A stretch of 64,000 bases of DNA, from the NCBI GenBank assembly GCA_945885345.1, contig CAMCYP010000002.1:62001-126000 (forward strand), in the 5' to 3' direction. Below the pieces are notes generated by a model, which saw nothing but the letters and a program-made list of their open reading frames with translations, was not told where the DNA came from and did no database searches. Within the stretch, counting starts at the first letter, position 1. Each line of letters starts with the position of its first letter. The DNA comes from Bordetella parapertussis (lineage in GTDB: Bacteria > Pseudomonadota > Gammaproteobacteria > Burkholderiales > SG8-41). A program made the translations under genes and the position numbers. This document shows positions 53,443 to 62,907 of this stretch, piece after piece.

Positions 53443-55056
53443 ATGCCGATGAACTACCGCCGCCTATACAACAGTGTGTTCACGCGCCAGCTGATGCTGG
53501 GGCTGTGCCTGGTCATTTTCGGGATTGCCGCGATCTATTTCACACTGGCCAAATTCCTGCGCGAAGACATGGGCTCGGTGGTGGAGGCGCAGCAGCTGGC
53601 GCTGGCGACTTACGTCGCCCGCGACATCGACAACAAGATCGTGCAACGCCAGACCCTGCTCGACCGTCTCGCGGCATCGCTGCCGCCGGAGCTGCTGCAA
53701 CGGCCCGATGCACTGCGTGTCTGGCTGAAGGAACGTTTTGAATACCAGCCGCTGTTTTCTGTGGGCCTGTTTGTGGCCAATGCGCAGGGCGTCCCGATCG
53801 CGGATTATCCGGCGTGGCCGGAACGGATCAGCATCAGTTACGCCGATCGCGACTACTTCCAGGCGGCCATGGCCGGCCATTCCACGGTGGGCCGCCCGGT
53901 GATCGGCCGCGCCGCGCGGGAGCCTGTGCTGCCGATCGCTGCGCCGATCAAAAACAGGGACGGTGTCGTCAGCGGCGTGCTGGTCGGCGTCACGGCGTTT
54001 TCGACACCGGGATTTCTCGATACCCTGATGCACAGCCGGATCGGCGAAACCAGCGGCGGCTTCCTGCTGGTTTCGCCGAAAGACAAACTGTTTCTCGCCG
54101 CCTCCGAGCCGGACATGGTGCTCAAGCCCACGCCGCCGCCGGGCGTCAATGCGCTGCATGACCGCGCGATGGCGGGCTACCGCGGCACCGGGATCACGGT
54201 CAATGCGAAGGGCGTGGAAGAAGTCTCGGCGATGGTGACCGTGCCGAGCACGGGCTGGTTCGTCGTCGCCCGCCTGCCCAGCCAGGAGGCTTTTGTCACC
54301 GTGTCGCGGACGAAAGCTTTTCTGATCAAAAACGCCATTGCGATCATCCTGCTGTTTGCGATCCTGTCATCCATCGGACTGTATTTCATGTTTCGCCCGC
54401 TGTTTGTTGCCGCGGCACGCGCCGATCGCATGACCCAGGGCGATCTGCCGCTCGAGCCGCTGCCGGTGGCGTGTGATGATGAAGTGGGTCATTTGATCTC
54501 GGCTTTCAACCGGCTGCTGCAAAAGCTCAATGAAAACCGCGCCGAACTCGCGCACCTCGCCCATCACGACGGGCTGACGGGTTTGCCCAACCGCGTGCTG
54601 CTCTCCGACCGCCTGCATCAGTTGCTGGCCCAGGCTCAGCGCCGCAATACGCAGATCGCGCTGCTGTTCATGGACCTCGATGGTTTCAAGGACATCAATG
54701 ACAACCTCGGCCACGAGGCCGGCGACGAAGTGTTGCGGCAGGTGGCGCAGCGCTTCAGAAAAATCGTACGCGACGCCGATTCGCTGGCGCGGGTCGGCGG
54801 TGACGAGTTTGTGCTGCTGCTGAGCGATCTCGGCGACGGTGCCGAAGCGGCGGCCGGCATCGTCGCGGATAAATGCATCGCTGCGATCAAAGCGCCGTTT
54901 CTGGTTTCCGGAAAATCGTGCGCGCTGGGGGTATCGATCGGCATTGCGCTGGGCGACGGCAGCAGTTCCGCCGACACACTGCTGCTCACCGCGGATCACG
55001 CGATGTATGACGCCAAAAAATCCGGCCGCGGCCGGTATGCAATGCGGAAACTGTAA
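53443..55056 (+). CDS. Membrane diguanylate cyclase with periplasmic sensor and HAMP
   Basis: Start uncertain: ATG 53443 or 53449 gives about 537 residues; no strong ribosome site. The first membrane helix (RQLMLGLCLVIFGIAAIYFT) precedes a periplasmic Cache-like domain (SISYADRDYFQAAMAGHSTV, PVIGRAAREPVLPIAAPI). A second helix (NAIAIILLFAILSSIGLYFM), a HAMP-like linker and the cyclase domain (HDGLTGLPNRVLLSDRLHQL, RVGGDEFVLLLSD) follow. An intact GGDEF makes c-di-GMP. It follows the methyltransferase repeat, so before the island came in it probably neighboured the methyltransferase. Confidence 0.9.
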   Translation: MPMNYRRLYNSVFTRQLMLGLCLVIFGIAAIYFTLAKFLREDMGSVVEAQQLALATYVARDIDNKIVQRQTLLDRLAASLPPELLQRPDALRVWLKERFEYQPLFSVGLFVANAQGVPIADYPAWPERISISYADRDYFQAAMAGHSTVGRPVIGRAAREPVLPIAAPIKNRDGVVSGVLVGVTAFSTPGFLDTLMHSRIGETSGGFLLVSPKDKLFLAASEPDMVLKPTPPPGVNALHDRAMAGYRGTGITVNAKGVEEVSAMVTVPSTGWFVVARLPSQEAFVTVSRTKAFLIKNAIAIILLFAILSSIGLYFMFRPLFVAAARADRMTQGDLPLEPLPVACDDEVGHLISAFNRLLQKLNENRAELAHLAHHDGLTGLPNRVLLSDRLHQLLAQAQRRNTQIALLFMDLDGFKDINDNLGHEAGDEVLRQVAQRFRKIVRDADSLARVGGDEFVLLLSDLGDGAEAAAGIVADKCIAAIKAPFLVSGKSCALGVSIGIALGDGSSSADTLLLTADHAMYDAKKSGRGRYAMRKL

Positions 55057-55217
55057 GTCCCCCGCTTGACTGGCCCTGAGGGCGGGCATAGGCTCGGTGC
55101 ACTCCCGCAAGTGCATGACACGGGAAATTTTTGGTCACGCGCGCAAAGAATATCGCTGACAGCGAACATCGCGCGAGACTGCAACCCGCCATCGCAACGC
55201 GTGAGGAGACACACGCC

Positions 55218-56207
55218 ATGCACGATCGCAACCCGCAACGCCCCCGCTCTGCATTCATTACCGCTGCGCTGCTGACTGCCGGCTTGATGTGCGCCACCTC
55301 TGCGCAGGCACAGAACTGGCCGACGCGCCCGGTGCGCATGATCGTGCCTTTCGCCGTCGGTGGCGGCACCGACATCCAGGCACGGCTGTTCTCGCTGAAA
55401 CTGCAGCCCGCGCTGGGCCAGCAGATCATCGTCGACAACCGCACGGGGGCCGGCGGCAACATCGGCGCGGAGCTGGTGGCGAAATCACCGGCCGATGGTT
55501 ACACGGTGCTGTTCCAGTCAGCGTCACTGGCGGTCAACGCCACCCTGTACCGCAAGCTCAACTACAATGCGACGCGTGATTTCGCGCCAGTGATGCTGGT
55601 GTCGTCGACGCCGCTGATCCTGGTGACCCATCCTTCAGTTCCTGCGAAAAACGTCAAGGAACTGGTGGCACTGGCCAAAGCCAAACCCGGCGTGTTCAAT
55701 TTTGGATCCAACAGTACCGGCACCACCAGCCACCTTGCGGCGGAACTGCTGAAGACGATGACCGGCACGCAGATGACCCACATCCCCTACAAGGGCGCGG
55801 GCCAGGCAGTGATCGCGCTGGCCAGCGGTGAAATCGACATGCTGTTCACCACCATCATCGCCGCGCTGCCGCACATCGATTCCGGCCGCATGCGCGCGCT
55901 GGCCGTGACCACCTTGAAACGCGCACCGTCGATGCCGAACCTGCCAACGGTGGATGAAACGCTGAAGGGTTTTGAGAGCGACAACTGGTACGGCATGTTC
56001 TTCCCGGCCAAAACCCCGGCGCCCATCATCACGCGGTTTCACGCGGAAATGATCAAAGTGCTGACCGATCCGGATGTGAAAAAGCTGATGGAGAATCAGG
56101 GCGCCGTGCCGTTGGGCACTTCGCCGGAAGAAATGACGGCCTATCTGCAGCGCGAAATCGAGAAATACGCGAAGGTGATCAAGGCGTCGGGGGCGCAGGC
56201 GAATTGA
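55218..56207 (+). CDS. Bug-family substrate-binding protein
   Basis: The start at 55218 (MHDRNPQRPRSAFITAAL) follows GTGAGGAGA; 329 residues. Signal peptide to about residue 34 (LLTAGLMCATSAQAQ), then WPTRPVRMIVPFAVGGGTD, IIVDNRTGAGGN and HIPYKGAGQAVIAL. It stands alone, followed by the AT-rich motif at 56259 and a convergent LysR gene. Confidence 0.93.
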   Translation: MHDRNPQRPRSAFITAALLTAGLMCATSAQAQNWPTRPVRMIVPFAVGGGTDIQARLFSLKLQPALGQQIIVDNRTGAGGNIGAELVAKSPADGYTVLFQSASLAVNATLYRKLNYNATRDFAPVMLVSSTPLILVTHPSVPAKNVKELVALAKAKPGVFNFGSNSTGTTSHLAAELLKTMTGTQMTHIPYKGAGQAVIALASGEIDMLFTTIIAALPHIDSGRMRALAVTTLKRAPSMPNLPTVDETLKGFESDNWYGMFFPAKTPAPIITRFHAEMIKVLTDPDVKKLMENQGAVPLGTSPEEMTAYLQREIEKYAKVIKASGAQAN

Positions 56208-56258
56208 GGTCTTGCCTGGACATCAATGCAATAGCGGCTGGGCGGGTAAATACATAAC

Positions 56259-56280
56259 TATTTGATTTTATTGTTATTTT
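56259..56280. repeat. AT-rich intergenic motif, copy at 56259 (22 bases)
   Basis: All 22 bases are identical to 39741-39762, more than 16 kb away. It lies after the Bug stop and before the convergent LysR stop, followed by further T-rich bases. Confidence 0.65.
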
Positions 56281-56349
56281 CGAATTTTTTTGCTGGCTTG
56301 GACTTTGTTATAAATCTTCAAGTCACTGCCACAAAGTCGGTGCCTTGAT

Positions 56350-57258
56350 TCATGCAGACTTCGGATCCGCAAAATCACCCACGGACATGCGGATCAGTTT
56401 CGCAACCTCTCGGCACGCGAGTGTCAGCGGGTTACGTTTCGAAGTACACAGCGTGACTGTCCGGGTCATGCCGGGGTCTACGATCTTCGCGCCCTGCAAC
56501 AGTCCATCCTGCATTTCCCGGACAATTGCCTGCCGCCACAATATTGCGTACACCCCGGCCTCGGCGGCCAGGTTTTTTTGTGTCGCCAGCGCATCGCACT
56601 GAATCTGCACGCGCAGTGAAACACCGTGCTGTCGCGCAAGCTGGTCGAGCACAATACGCATCGCGTTGGGTGTGCCGGGCAGCACCAGCGGCAATTCATG
56701 CAATTGCGAAAACTTGACGCGCCCTTTACGCAGCAGCGGATCATCAGCCGGGCCGATCAGATAACTGTCGATGGTCGCCAGCGGGTGATCTTCCGGACGC
56801 GCATCGCTGCCGTAGCGGAACAGGATGGCAATATCGACCTGGCCGGATTCAAGCCATTCATTCAGTTGCCCGCCGGAACCATCGAAGATGCGTAACTGGA
56901 TGCCGGGAAACAGTTCACGCGTACGGCGGAACAGCTGGGTGATCAGGGGATGTGCGATGGAAGGCATGACGCCGACGCGCACCAAGCCGTTCGGCACACT
57001 GACATTGCCCTTGGCGGCGCGCGCAAGTTCGTCGGCGTTTTCCAGCAGCGCCTTGACGCGCGGCAACAGGCGTTTGCCGCCATCGGTCAGCATGACGCCG
57101 CGCCCCGTGCGGTGAAACAGCGGTCCCTGGCACTCGCGTTCCAGTCCCGCAATCTGGCGACTGATCACCGACTGCGAAGTTTTACGCAGCCCCGCAGCAC
57201 GGCTGAGACTGCCCAGTTCGGCGACTTCGGCAAAAAGCCGCCAGCGTTCAAGATTCAT
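56350..57258 (-). CDS. LysR-family transcriptional regulator
   Basis: The start at 57258 (MNLERWRLFAEVAELGSLS) gives 302 residues. The HTH is GSLSRAAGLRKTSQSVISRQ, followed by RTGRGVMLTDGGKRLLPRV and the effector domain (VRVGVMPSIAHPLITQLF, GQVDIAILFRYGS). It resembles the NAC/CynR-like LysR group and not the CysB-type copies. It is divergent from the aconitase gene, with a T-N11-A box between, so it probably controls that operon in response to a tricarboxylate. Confidence 0.9.
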   Translation of the reverse strand: MNLERWRLFAEVAELGSLSRAAGLRKTSQSVISRQIAGLERECQGPLFHRTGRGVMLTDGGKRLLPRVKALLENADELARAAKGNVSVPNGLVRVGVMPSIAHPLITQLFRRTRELFPGIQLRIFDGSGGQLNEWLESGQVDIAILFRYGSDARPEDHPLATIDSYLIGPADDPLLRKGRVKFSQLHELPLVLPGTPNAMRIVLDQLARQHGVSLRVQIQCDALATQKNLAAEAGVYAILWRQAIVREMQDGLLQGAKIVDPGMTRTVTLCTSKRNPLTLACREVAKLIRMSVGDFADPKSA

Positions 57259-57321
57259 CGGGGATGGTCCTGCGGGATATGACTTTAAAAGTATACCTGC
57301 TTTGCCGGAATTGCCTCTAGC

Positions 57322-57344
57322 GTAATGGTAAGGACTCTCATTAC
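57322..57344. promoter_or_regulatory. Candidate LysR operator (GTAATG-N11-CATTAC)
   Basis: A perfect 6-bp inverted repeat with an eleven-base centre in the LysR/aconitase divergent promoter. The inner ATG-N11-CAT gives the LysR T-N11-A core. Confidence 0.7.
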
Positions 57345-57422
57345 ACTGCCTGTTTATCAAGGCATCCGCTTTCCTGAAGCCCTGCAGAAGATGCCGAATC
57401 CCGCTTTTCCCCGGAAACCCGC

Positions 57423-60122
57423 ATGTCAAACGATCCCGCATTGAAAAACCTCGCCGCAACCGCTGTTGAACTGGTTGCGGGCACACCCGCGCGTATCTAT
57501 TCACTGCCGGCCCTGGAGAAACTGGGCGTGGGCCGCATTTCGCGCCTGCCGGTCTGCCTGCGCATCGTGCTGGAGTCGCTGGTCCGCAACTGCGACAACG
57601 CGACGGTTCTGGAGGAGCATGTGCGGGCACTCGCGCAGTGGCAACCGCAGGGTCAGCGCAGCACCGAGATTCCGTTCATCGTCGGGCGCATCGTTCTGAA
57701 CGACACCGCCGGCATTCCCTTGCTCGGCGACCTCACTGCTTTGCGCAGCGCAATGCAGCGACTGGGCCGCGACCCCGCGCAGGTTGAACCCGCGGTGCAG
57801 GTCGATATGGTGATCGACCACACGCTGACCATTGATCACCACGGCACGCCGGACGCGATGAAGCGCAACATGCAGCTGGAAATCTCGCGCAACGAAGAAC
57901 GCTTCCGCTTCGTGAAGTGGGCGATGCAGGCCTACAAGGGCATCCGGCTGATCCCTCCGGGATTCGGCATCCTGCACCAGGTCAATCTCGAACATCTCGC
58001 GCCGGGCGTGATTTCGCGCGAGGGCACATATTTTCCCGATTCAGTGGTGGGTACCGATTCGCATGTCTGCATGATTTCGGGCCTCGGCGTTGCGGGCTGG
58101 GGCGTCGGCGGTATTGAAGCGATCGCGGCAATGCTGGGTGAGCCGGTCTATTTCCTGACCCCGGACGTGGTCGGCGTGCATGTCACCGGCCAATTACGCG
58201 ACGGTGTGACGGCGACCGACTTGGTGCTGCAGGTGACGGAAATGCTGCGCAAGGCCAGGGTGGTCGGCAAGTTTGTCGAATTTTTCGGAGAAGGCCTTGC
58301 GCAGTTGTCAGTCCCGGACCGGGCGACGATTGCCAACATGGCGCCGGAATACGGTGCGACCATCGGTTACTTCCCGATCGACGAGCAGACCTGTCGTTAC
58401 CTGCACGATACCGGACGGCCAAAATTGCAGGTCGACGCAATGGAACAATATTTCCGCCTGCAGGGCTGCTTCGGCGCGCCGCGCGACGGCGACATCGACT
58501 ACACGCAGGTGCTGATGCTGGACCTGGGCGCCATCGTCCCCTGCGTCGCCGGCCCGAAACGGCCCCAGGATCGTGTGCCGCTGGACACCATCAAAACCCA
58601 TTTTGCCGAGCAACTGCGACTGCCCGCCGCCGAGGGTGGATACGGCAAAAACGGCAGCGGCCGGCAGGAAGGCCGCGACATCAATGACGGCAGTGTCGTG
58701 ATTGCCGCGATTACCTCGTGCACCAACACTTCGAATCCGAGCGTGATGCTCGCCGCGGGACTGGTTGCGCAAAAAGCCGTCGCACGCGGGCTTGCCGTGA
58801 AACCGTGGGTGAAGACTTCACTGACCCCGGGCTCGACGGTGGTGACCCAGTACCTGAACGCTGCGGGTGTACAGCAAAGCCTGGACCAGCTCGGCTTTGC
58901 ACTCGCCGGTTACAGCTGCGGCACCTGCGTCGGCAATTCCGGGCCGATCGCGGCGGAAGTCGAGCACGCGATCACGCAGCAGGATGCCATCGCCTGCGCC
59001 GTGCTGTCCGGGAACCGGAATTTTGAAGCGCGCATCCATCCGGCGGTACGTGCGTCGTATCTGGCGAGCCCGCCGCTGGTTGTCGCATTTGCGCTGGCCG
59101 GTCGTGTCGACATCGATTTTTCGAACGAAGCGCTGGGCAGGGACGGCAAAGGCCTGCCTGTGTATCTCAAGGACATCTGGCCGACGCAGGAGGAGCTGTC
59201 GACCGCACTGCAACGGGCGCTGGATCCCGCGCAGTACCGCGCGGCCTATACCACCGGCCTCGGCGCCGGCAACCCGCTGTGGAACGCGATTCCGCAGGTA
59301 ACCGGTGAAATTTATCCCTGGGAATCCAGCTCGTCGTACATCAAGGAACCGCCGTTCCTGGTCGAGCCCGGCCTGATGGAAACGGCGCTGCAGGAATTCA
59401 AGGGCGGACGCGCCCTCGCCATCCTCGGCAATTCCATCACCACCGATCACATCAGCCCGATTGGTCACATCACCCAGGACTCGCCGGCGGGTTTGAAATT
59501 GAAAAGCATGAATGTCGCGCCGGTCGATTTCAACAATTACGGCGCACGCCGCATGAATTACGAAATCATGGTGCGCGGCGCATTCGCCAACGTGCGCCTG
59601 CGCAATCAGATGGTGCCCGGTACCGAGGGCGGCGTGACCGTGCATCAGCCCGACGGCCAGCGCATGAGCATTTACGACGCGGCCGTGCAATACGCCAAAG
59701 AAAGAGTGCCGTTGTTTGTATTCGGCGGGGAGGAGTACGGCAACGGCAGTGCGCGCGACTGGGCAGCGAAGGGCACGCGGCTGCTCGGCGTGCGTGCCGT
59801 GATTGCCAACAGCTTCGAGCGCATCCATCGCAGCAACCTGGTCGGACTGGGTGTGCTGCCGCTGCAGTTCCCGGCCGGCACCACTGCGGTGACGCTGGGC
59901 CTGCGCGGCGATGAAGAGTTCGATCTGCTCGGCCTTGATGACCGGGCAAAACCGGGCCAGACAGCCACCCTGGTGATCCGCCGCGGCCATGATGAGAAAA
60001 GAATCCCCCTCACGCTGCGTACCGATACCGAGGCGGAGCTGAGCTACATCCGCAAGGGCGGACTGTTACCCTATGTGCTGGACCGTCTGGTCGGCAAGAC
60101 CCTCCGTGAAACCGTTTCCTGA
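57423..60122 (+). CDS. Aconitase-family hydratase (AcnA-like, diverged)
   Basis: An 899-residue enzyme of full AcnA length. The iron-sulfur cysteines are all present: one in TSCTNTSNPSVMLAAG (about residue 433) and two in SCGTCVGNSGPIAAEV (about 498-502). The C-terminal swivel domain has GNSITTDHISPIGHITQDSP and GEEYGNGSARDWAAKGT. Several usually strict blocks differ: NDTAGIPLLGDLTALR and FPDSVVGTDSHVCMISG (the latter normally has Thr-Thr after DSH). It sits in a Bug/ICL-like/RraA operon rather than with TCA genes. It may act on a citrate- or homoaconitate-like acid, or be an alternative aconitase. Confidence 0.9.
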   Translation: MSNDPALKNLAATAVELVAGTPARIYSLPALEKLGVGRISRLPVCLRIVLESLVRNCDNATVLEEHVRALAQWQPQGQRSTEIPFIVGRIVLNDTAGIPLLGDLTALRSAMQRLGRDPAQVEPAVQVDMVIDHTLTIDHHGTPDAMKRNMQLEISRNEERFRFVKWAMQAYKGIRLIPPGFGILHQVNLEHLAPGVISREGTYFPDSVVGTDSHVCMISGLGVAGWGVGGIEAIAAMLGEPVYFLTPDVVGVHVTGQLRDGVTATDLVLQVTEMLRKARVVGKFVEFFGEGLAQLSVPDRATIANMAPEYGATIGYFPIDEQTCRYLHDTGRPKLQVDAMEQYFRLQGCFGAPRDGDIDYTQVLMLDLGAIVPCVAGPKRPQDRVPLDTIKTHFAEQLRLPAAEGGYGKNGSGRQEGRDINDGSVVIAAITSCTNTSNPSVMLAAGLVAQKAVARGLAVKPWVKTSLTPGSTVVTQYLNAAGVQQSLDQLGFALAGYSCGTCVGNSGPIAAEVEHAITQQDAIACAVLSGNRNFEARIHPAVRASYLASPPLVVAFALAGRVDIDFSNEALGRDGKGLPVYLKDIWPTQEELSTALQRALDPAQYRAAYTTGLGAGNPLWNAIPQVTGEIYPWESSSSYIKEPPFLVEPGLMETALQEFKGGRALAILGNSITTDHISPIGHITQDSPAGLKLKSMNVAPVDFNNYGARRMNYEIMVRGAFANVRLRNQMVPGTEGGVTVHQPDGQRMSIYDAAVQYAKERVPLFVFGGEEYGNGSARDWAAKGTRLLGVRAVIANSFERIHRSNLVGLGVLPLQFPAGTTAVTLGLRGDEEFDLLGLDDRAKPGQTATLVIRRGHDEKRIPLTLRTDTEAELSYIRKGGLLPYVLDRLVGKTLRETVS

Positions 60123-60133
60123 AGCTGCGGATC

Positions 60134-60994
60134 ATGACCATCAATACCACACCGAGAAAAAAAGCCCGTGAAATACTCGCGGCAAACGAGTGCATCTCGC
60201 CCGCAAGCGTGTACGACGCTTTATCCGCCCGCATCGCGGAAAAGGTCGGATTCAGGCTGGGCCTGCTGTCCGGCTCCGTTTCGTCGATGACAACACTTGC
60301 GGCGCCCGACCTGATCGTGCTGACCATGACCGAATTCGCGGACCAGGTCCGGCGCATCATGCGTGCGTCCGGCCTGAGCCTGCTGGTCGACGCCGACCAC
60401 GGCTACGGCAATGCGCTCAACGTGATGCGTACGGTGGCCGAGCTTGAACATGCGGGGGTATCCATCCTCGGCATCGAAGATTCGGTGCTGCCTGCGCGGT
60501 TTGGCCATGCCGGCGCCGAACTGGTTTCCATCGACGAAATGACCGGAAAACTGTGTGCCGCCCTCGCCGCGCGCCGGGATCCGGATCTGGTGATCGCGGC
60601 GCGGCTGGCCGGCGCGCGCATTGAAGGCATTGAGGGCACCGTGGCCCGGGCCCGGGCCTATGCCAAAACCGGCGTCGACGCGCTTTTTGTGGTGGAAGTC
60701 GACGATATCGCGATCATCAGGGGCGTCAGCGAGGCGGTGGATCTGCCCTTGATCGTCGGCTCGGGCGCGATGACGGCGATGCGCAGGGAGCTGACGCCGC
60801 TGCGAGCGCGTATCCTGCTGCAGGGACACCAGCCGGTTGCCGCCGCAGCCAAAACATTGCAAAACGTCTACGAACATCTTTACCGGAATGGCGAGCCCGG
60901 CGCTCTCAAACCGGTAATCCTGTCATCCCGGGAACTGGATGAATTGATGCATGCGGACGCGTACGCAAAAGCGCGCCGCGAGTATCTTCGGTAG
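60134..60994 (+). CDS. Isocitrate lyase/PEP mutase-superfamily protein (oxaloacetate decarboxylase-like)
   Basis: A 286-residue barrel enzyme. The metal site DADHGYGNALNVMRTVAELE and GIEDSVLPARFGH are clear, and the KKCGH-type catalytic cysteine loop of true lyases is missing, as in oxaloacetate decarboxylases such as Pseudomonas PA4872. It would decarboxylate oxaloacetate or a methyl/hydroxy analogue, or cleave a 2-hydroxy acid. It follows the aconitase by 11 bases, so the two genes are an operon. Confidence 0.87.
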   Translation: MTINTTPRKKAREILAANECISPASVYDALSARIAEKVGFRLGLLSGSVSSMTTLAAPDLIVLTMTEFADQVRRIMRASGLSLLVDADHGYGNALNVMRTVAELEHAGVSILGIEDSVLPARFGHAGAELVSIDEMTGKLCAALAARRDPDLVIAARLAGARIEGIEGTVARARAYAKTGVDALFVVEVDDIAIIRGVSEAVDLPLIVGSGAMTAMRRELTPLRARILLQGHQPVAAAAKTLQNVYEHLYRNGEPGALKPVILSSRELDELMHADAYAKARREYLR

Positions 60995-61031
60995 CTCAGT
61001 TGCTGTTGAATTCCATAATAACGGAGGAACC

Positions 61032-61997
61032 ATGAAACATATGCTCAGCGTTGTCACCCTGTTCTCCCTGCTGTCCGGTGCCACTTCAATAGTCGCCGCG
61101 CAGGAGTTTCCGACCAAACCGATACGCATCGTGGTCGGCTTCGCTGCCGGCGGCGGCGTCGACAAGTCCGCGCGTTTTATCGGCAAATACCTGACCGACG
61201 CCATGGGGCAGGCCGTGATCGTCGATAACCGGCCCGGTGCCGCCGGCAACATCGGCGCCAATTCCGTGGCCAAGTCGCCTCCCGACGGCTACACGTTGTT
61301 GATGGCCAATGCCACGCTGTCGATGCCGGGCCTGTTCAAGAACATGCCCTTCGACGTCCGCACGGAACTGGAGCCGGTGAACATGCTGGCCATCGGTCCC
61401 TCTGTGCTGGTTGTGCATCCTTCCATGCCCATCAAACAGCTGAAGGACATGCTGGCCATCGCCAAGGCAAGGCCGAAGGAGCTGCTGTACGGATCGGGCG
61501 GCATCGGCAACATCACGCATCTGGAAATGGGCCTGCTGAATGCGCTGACCAAGACCCAGATGGTCCACGTCCCCTACAAGGGCACCGCACCCTCGATCGT
61601 CGGGCTGCTGACCGGCGAAGTGCAGGTGATGTTCTCGTCGATTCCGGCCGCGCTGGGGCAAATCAGGGCGGGCAAGATGCGGGCCATCGCCGTATCCACC
61701 AAAAAGCGCAGCAGCGTATTGCCCGACGTGCCGACCGTCGATGAAGCGGGCGTGGCCGGCTACGATGCCGCGAGCTGGTATTTCGTGCTGGCGCCGGCCA
61801 AAACGCCGAAAAACATCGTCGACAAGATCAGCACCGCGATGACAAAAATCGTCAGCGTTCCCGATATCAAGGCAACTCTCGTTGCCGATGGCTTCGAGCC
61901 GGCGGGTTATTCGGCGCAGGAGTCCGCCAAATTCCTGCAGGACGAACTGAAAAAATGGGCGTCCGCCATCAGCATTGCAGGGATCCAGCCCGAATAA
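61032..61997 (+). CDS. Bug-family substrate-binding protein
   Basis: The start at 61032 (MKHMLSVVTLFSLLSGATS) follows GGAGGAA; 321 residues. Signal peptide to about residue 22 (IVAAQEFP), mature FPTKPIRIVVGFAAGGGVD, VIVDNRPGAAGN and VHVPYKGTAPSIVGLL. It lies 37 bases after the ICL-like gene in the same operon, so it probably imports the carboxylate that the aconitase and decarboxylase handle. Confidence 0.93.
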   Translation: MKHMLSVVTLFSLLSGATSIVAAQEFPTKPIRIVVGFAAGGGVDKSARFIGKYLTDAMGQAVIVDNRPGAAGNIGANSVAKSPPDGYTLLMANATLSMPGLFKNMPFDVRTELEPVNMLAIGPSVLVVHPSMPIKQLKDMLAIAKARPKELLYGSGGIGNITHLEMGLLNALTKTQMVHVPYKGTAPSIVGLLTGEVQVMFSSIPAALGQIRAGKMRAIAVSTKKRSSVLPDVPTVDEAGVAGYDAASWYFVLAPAKTPKNIVDKISTAMTKIVSVPDIKATLVADGFEPAGYSAQESAKFLQDELKKWASAISIAGIQPE

Positions 61998-62078
61998 CGC
62001 GCCCTGCGAACATTTTCTTCCGGCTGATTTTCCGGCTAACTTTTCCGGCTAATTTTTCAGGCTAACCAAGGAGCCCTC

Positions 62079-62762
62079 GTGTCGAACATCGGTTTTCGCA
62101 TCCTGCCATCGCCACCGCCACCCCCGAAGGAGTGGATCGAAGCCTTGCGCAACATCGCCACCGCCCATCTCAGCGACAACATGAACCGGCTGCAGGCGGC
62201 CTCGGCCGACATCCGGCCTTACCACGACAAAAGCAAGCTGGTGGGCCCGGCGCTCACGGTAAAAGTATCGCCCGGCGACAACCTGCTGGTACACAAGGCC
62301 ATCGACATCGCGCGTCCCGGTGACGTCATCGTGGTCGATGCCGGCGGCGTGCTTGCGCATGCGATCATCGGCGAGATCATGTCGTCAATGGCGCTCAGCC
62401 GCGGTGCAGCCGGCATGATCATTGACGGTTCAATCCGCGATGCCGATGCGATTGCGAAATCCAGTTTTCCCGTTTATGCGCGCGGCATCACCCATCGCGG
62501 TCCGTACAAAAACGGTCCGGGAGAAATCAACGTACCGGTTTCCATTGGCGGCGCCGTCGTCAACCCGGGCGATATTGTGGTGGGCGACGAAGACGGCCTG
62601 GTGATGCTCACGCCGGGTGACTACATACCGAAGCTGATCGAAACGGCAAAAAAATATGCCGCCATGGAAGAAGCCATGCTCAAGGCCATACGCAACGGCA
62701 CTGGTGTCGACCGCGCGTGGGTCGACAAGGCGCTTGCGGACAAGGGCTGCACTTCTTCCTAG
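62079..62762 (+). CDS. RraA-family lyase/decarboxylase-like protein (second copy)
   Basis: A 227-residue protein with GAAGMIIDGSIRDADAIAKS (metal/substrate Arg-Asp), PVYARGITHRGPYKNGPGEI and PGDIVVGDEDGLVMLTPGD. This loop is the signature of 4-carboxy-4-hydroxy-2-oxoadipate aldolase/oxaloacetate decarboxylase enzymes more than of the RNase E regulator. It closes the aconitase operon; the ICL-like and RraA enzymes could both act on oxaloacetate-type products. A strong hairpin follows. Confidence 0.88.
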   Translation: MSNIGFRILPSPPPPPKEWIEALRNIATAHLSDNMNRLQAASADIRPYHDKSKLVGPALTVKVSPGDNLLVHKAIDIARPGDVIVVDAGGVLAHAIIGEIMSSMALSRGAAGMIIDGSIRDADAIAKSSFPVYARGITHRGPYKNGPGEINVPVSIGGAVVNPGDIVVGDEDGLVMLTPGDYIPKLIETAKKYAAMEEAMLKAIRNGTGVDRAWVDKALADKGCTSS

Positions 62763-62810
62763 TCCTGCAACAGAAAAGCCTTGGCCGCTTCGGGCTGAGG
62801 ATGTCGACAA

Positions 62811-62843
62811 AAATGCCGCGCCCTTTCACGGGGCGCGGCATTT
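62811..62843. terminator. Strong hairpin terminator after the RraA gene
   Basis: AAATGCCGCGCCC pairs with GGGCGCGGCATTT (13 bp, seven-base loop). TTTGC follows on plus and ATTTTTGTC on minus. It ends the aconitase operon and insulates the CysB-like gene. Confidence 0.85.
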
Positions 62844-62901
62844 GCAATGGATGCGGCTGGATTCATGCCGGCACTGATAATATAAGTTATTGTTTTTATT
62901 A

Positions 62902-62907
62902 TATAAT
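62902..62907 (+). promoter_or_regulatory. Candidate -10 box upstream of the CysB-like gene
   Basis: TATAAT lies 27 bases before the ATG at 62934, inside the 10-bp palindrome ATTATATAAT and an AT-rich patch. Initiation near 62914 supports use of the ATG at 62934 and not the one at 62916. No good -35 is seen. Confidence 0.45.
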
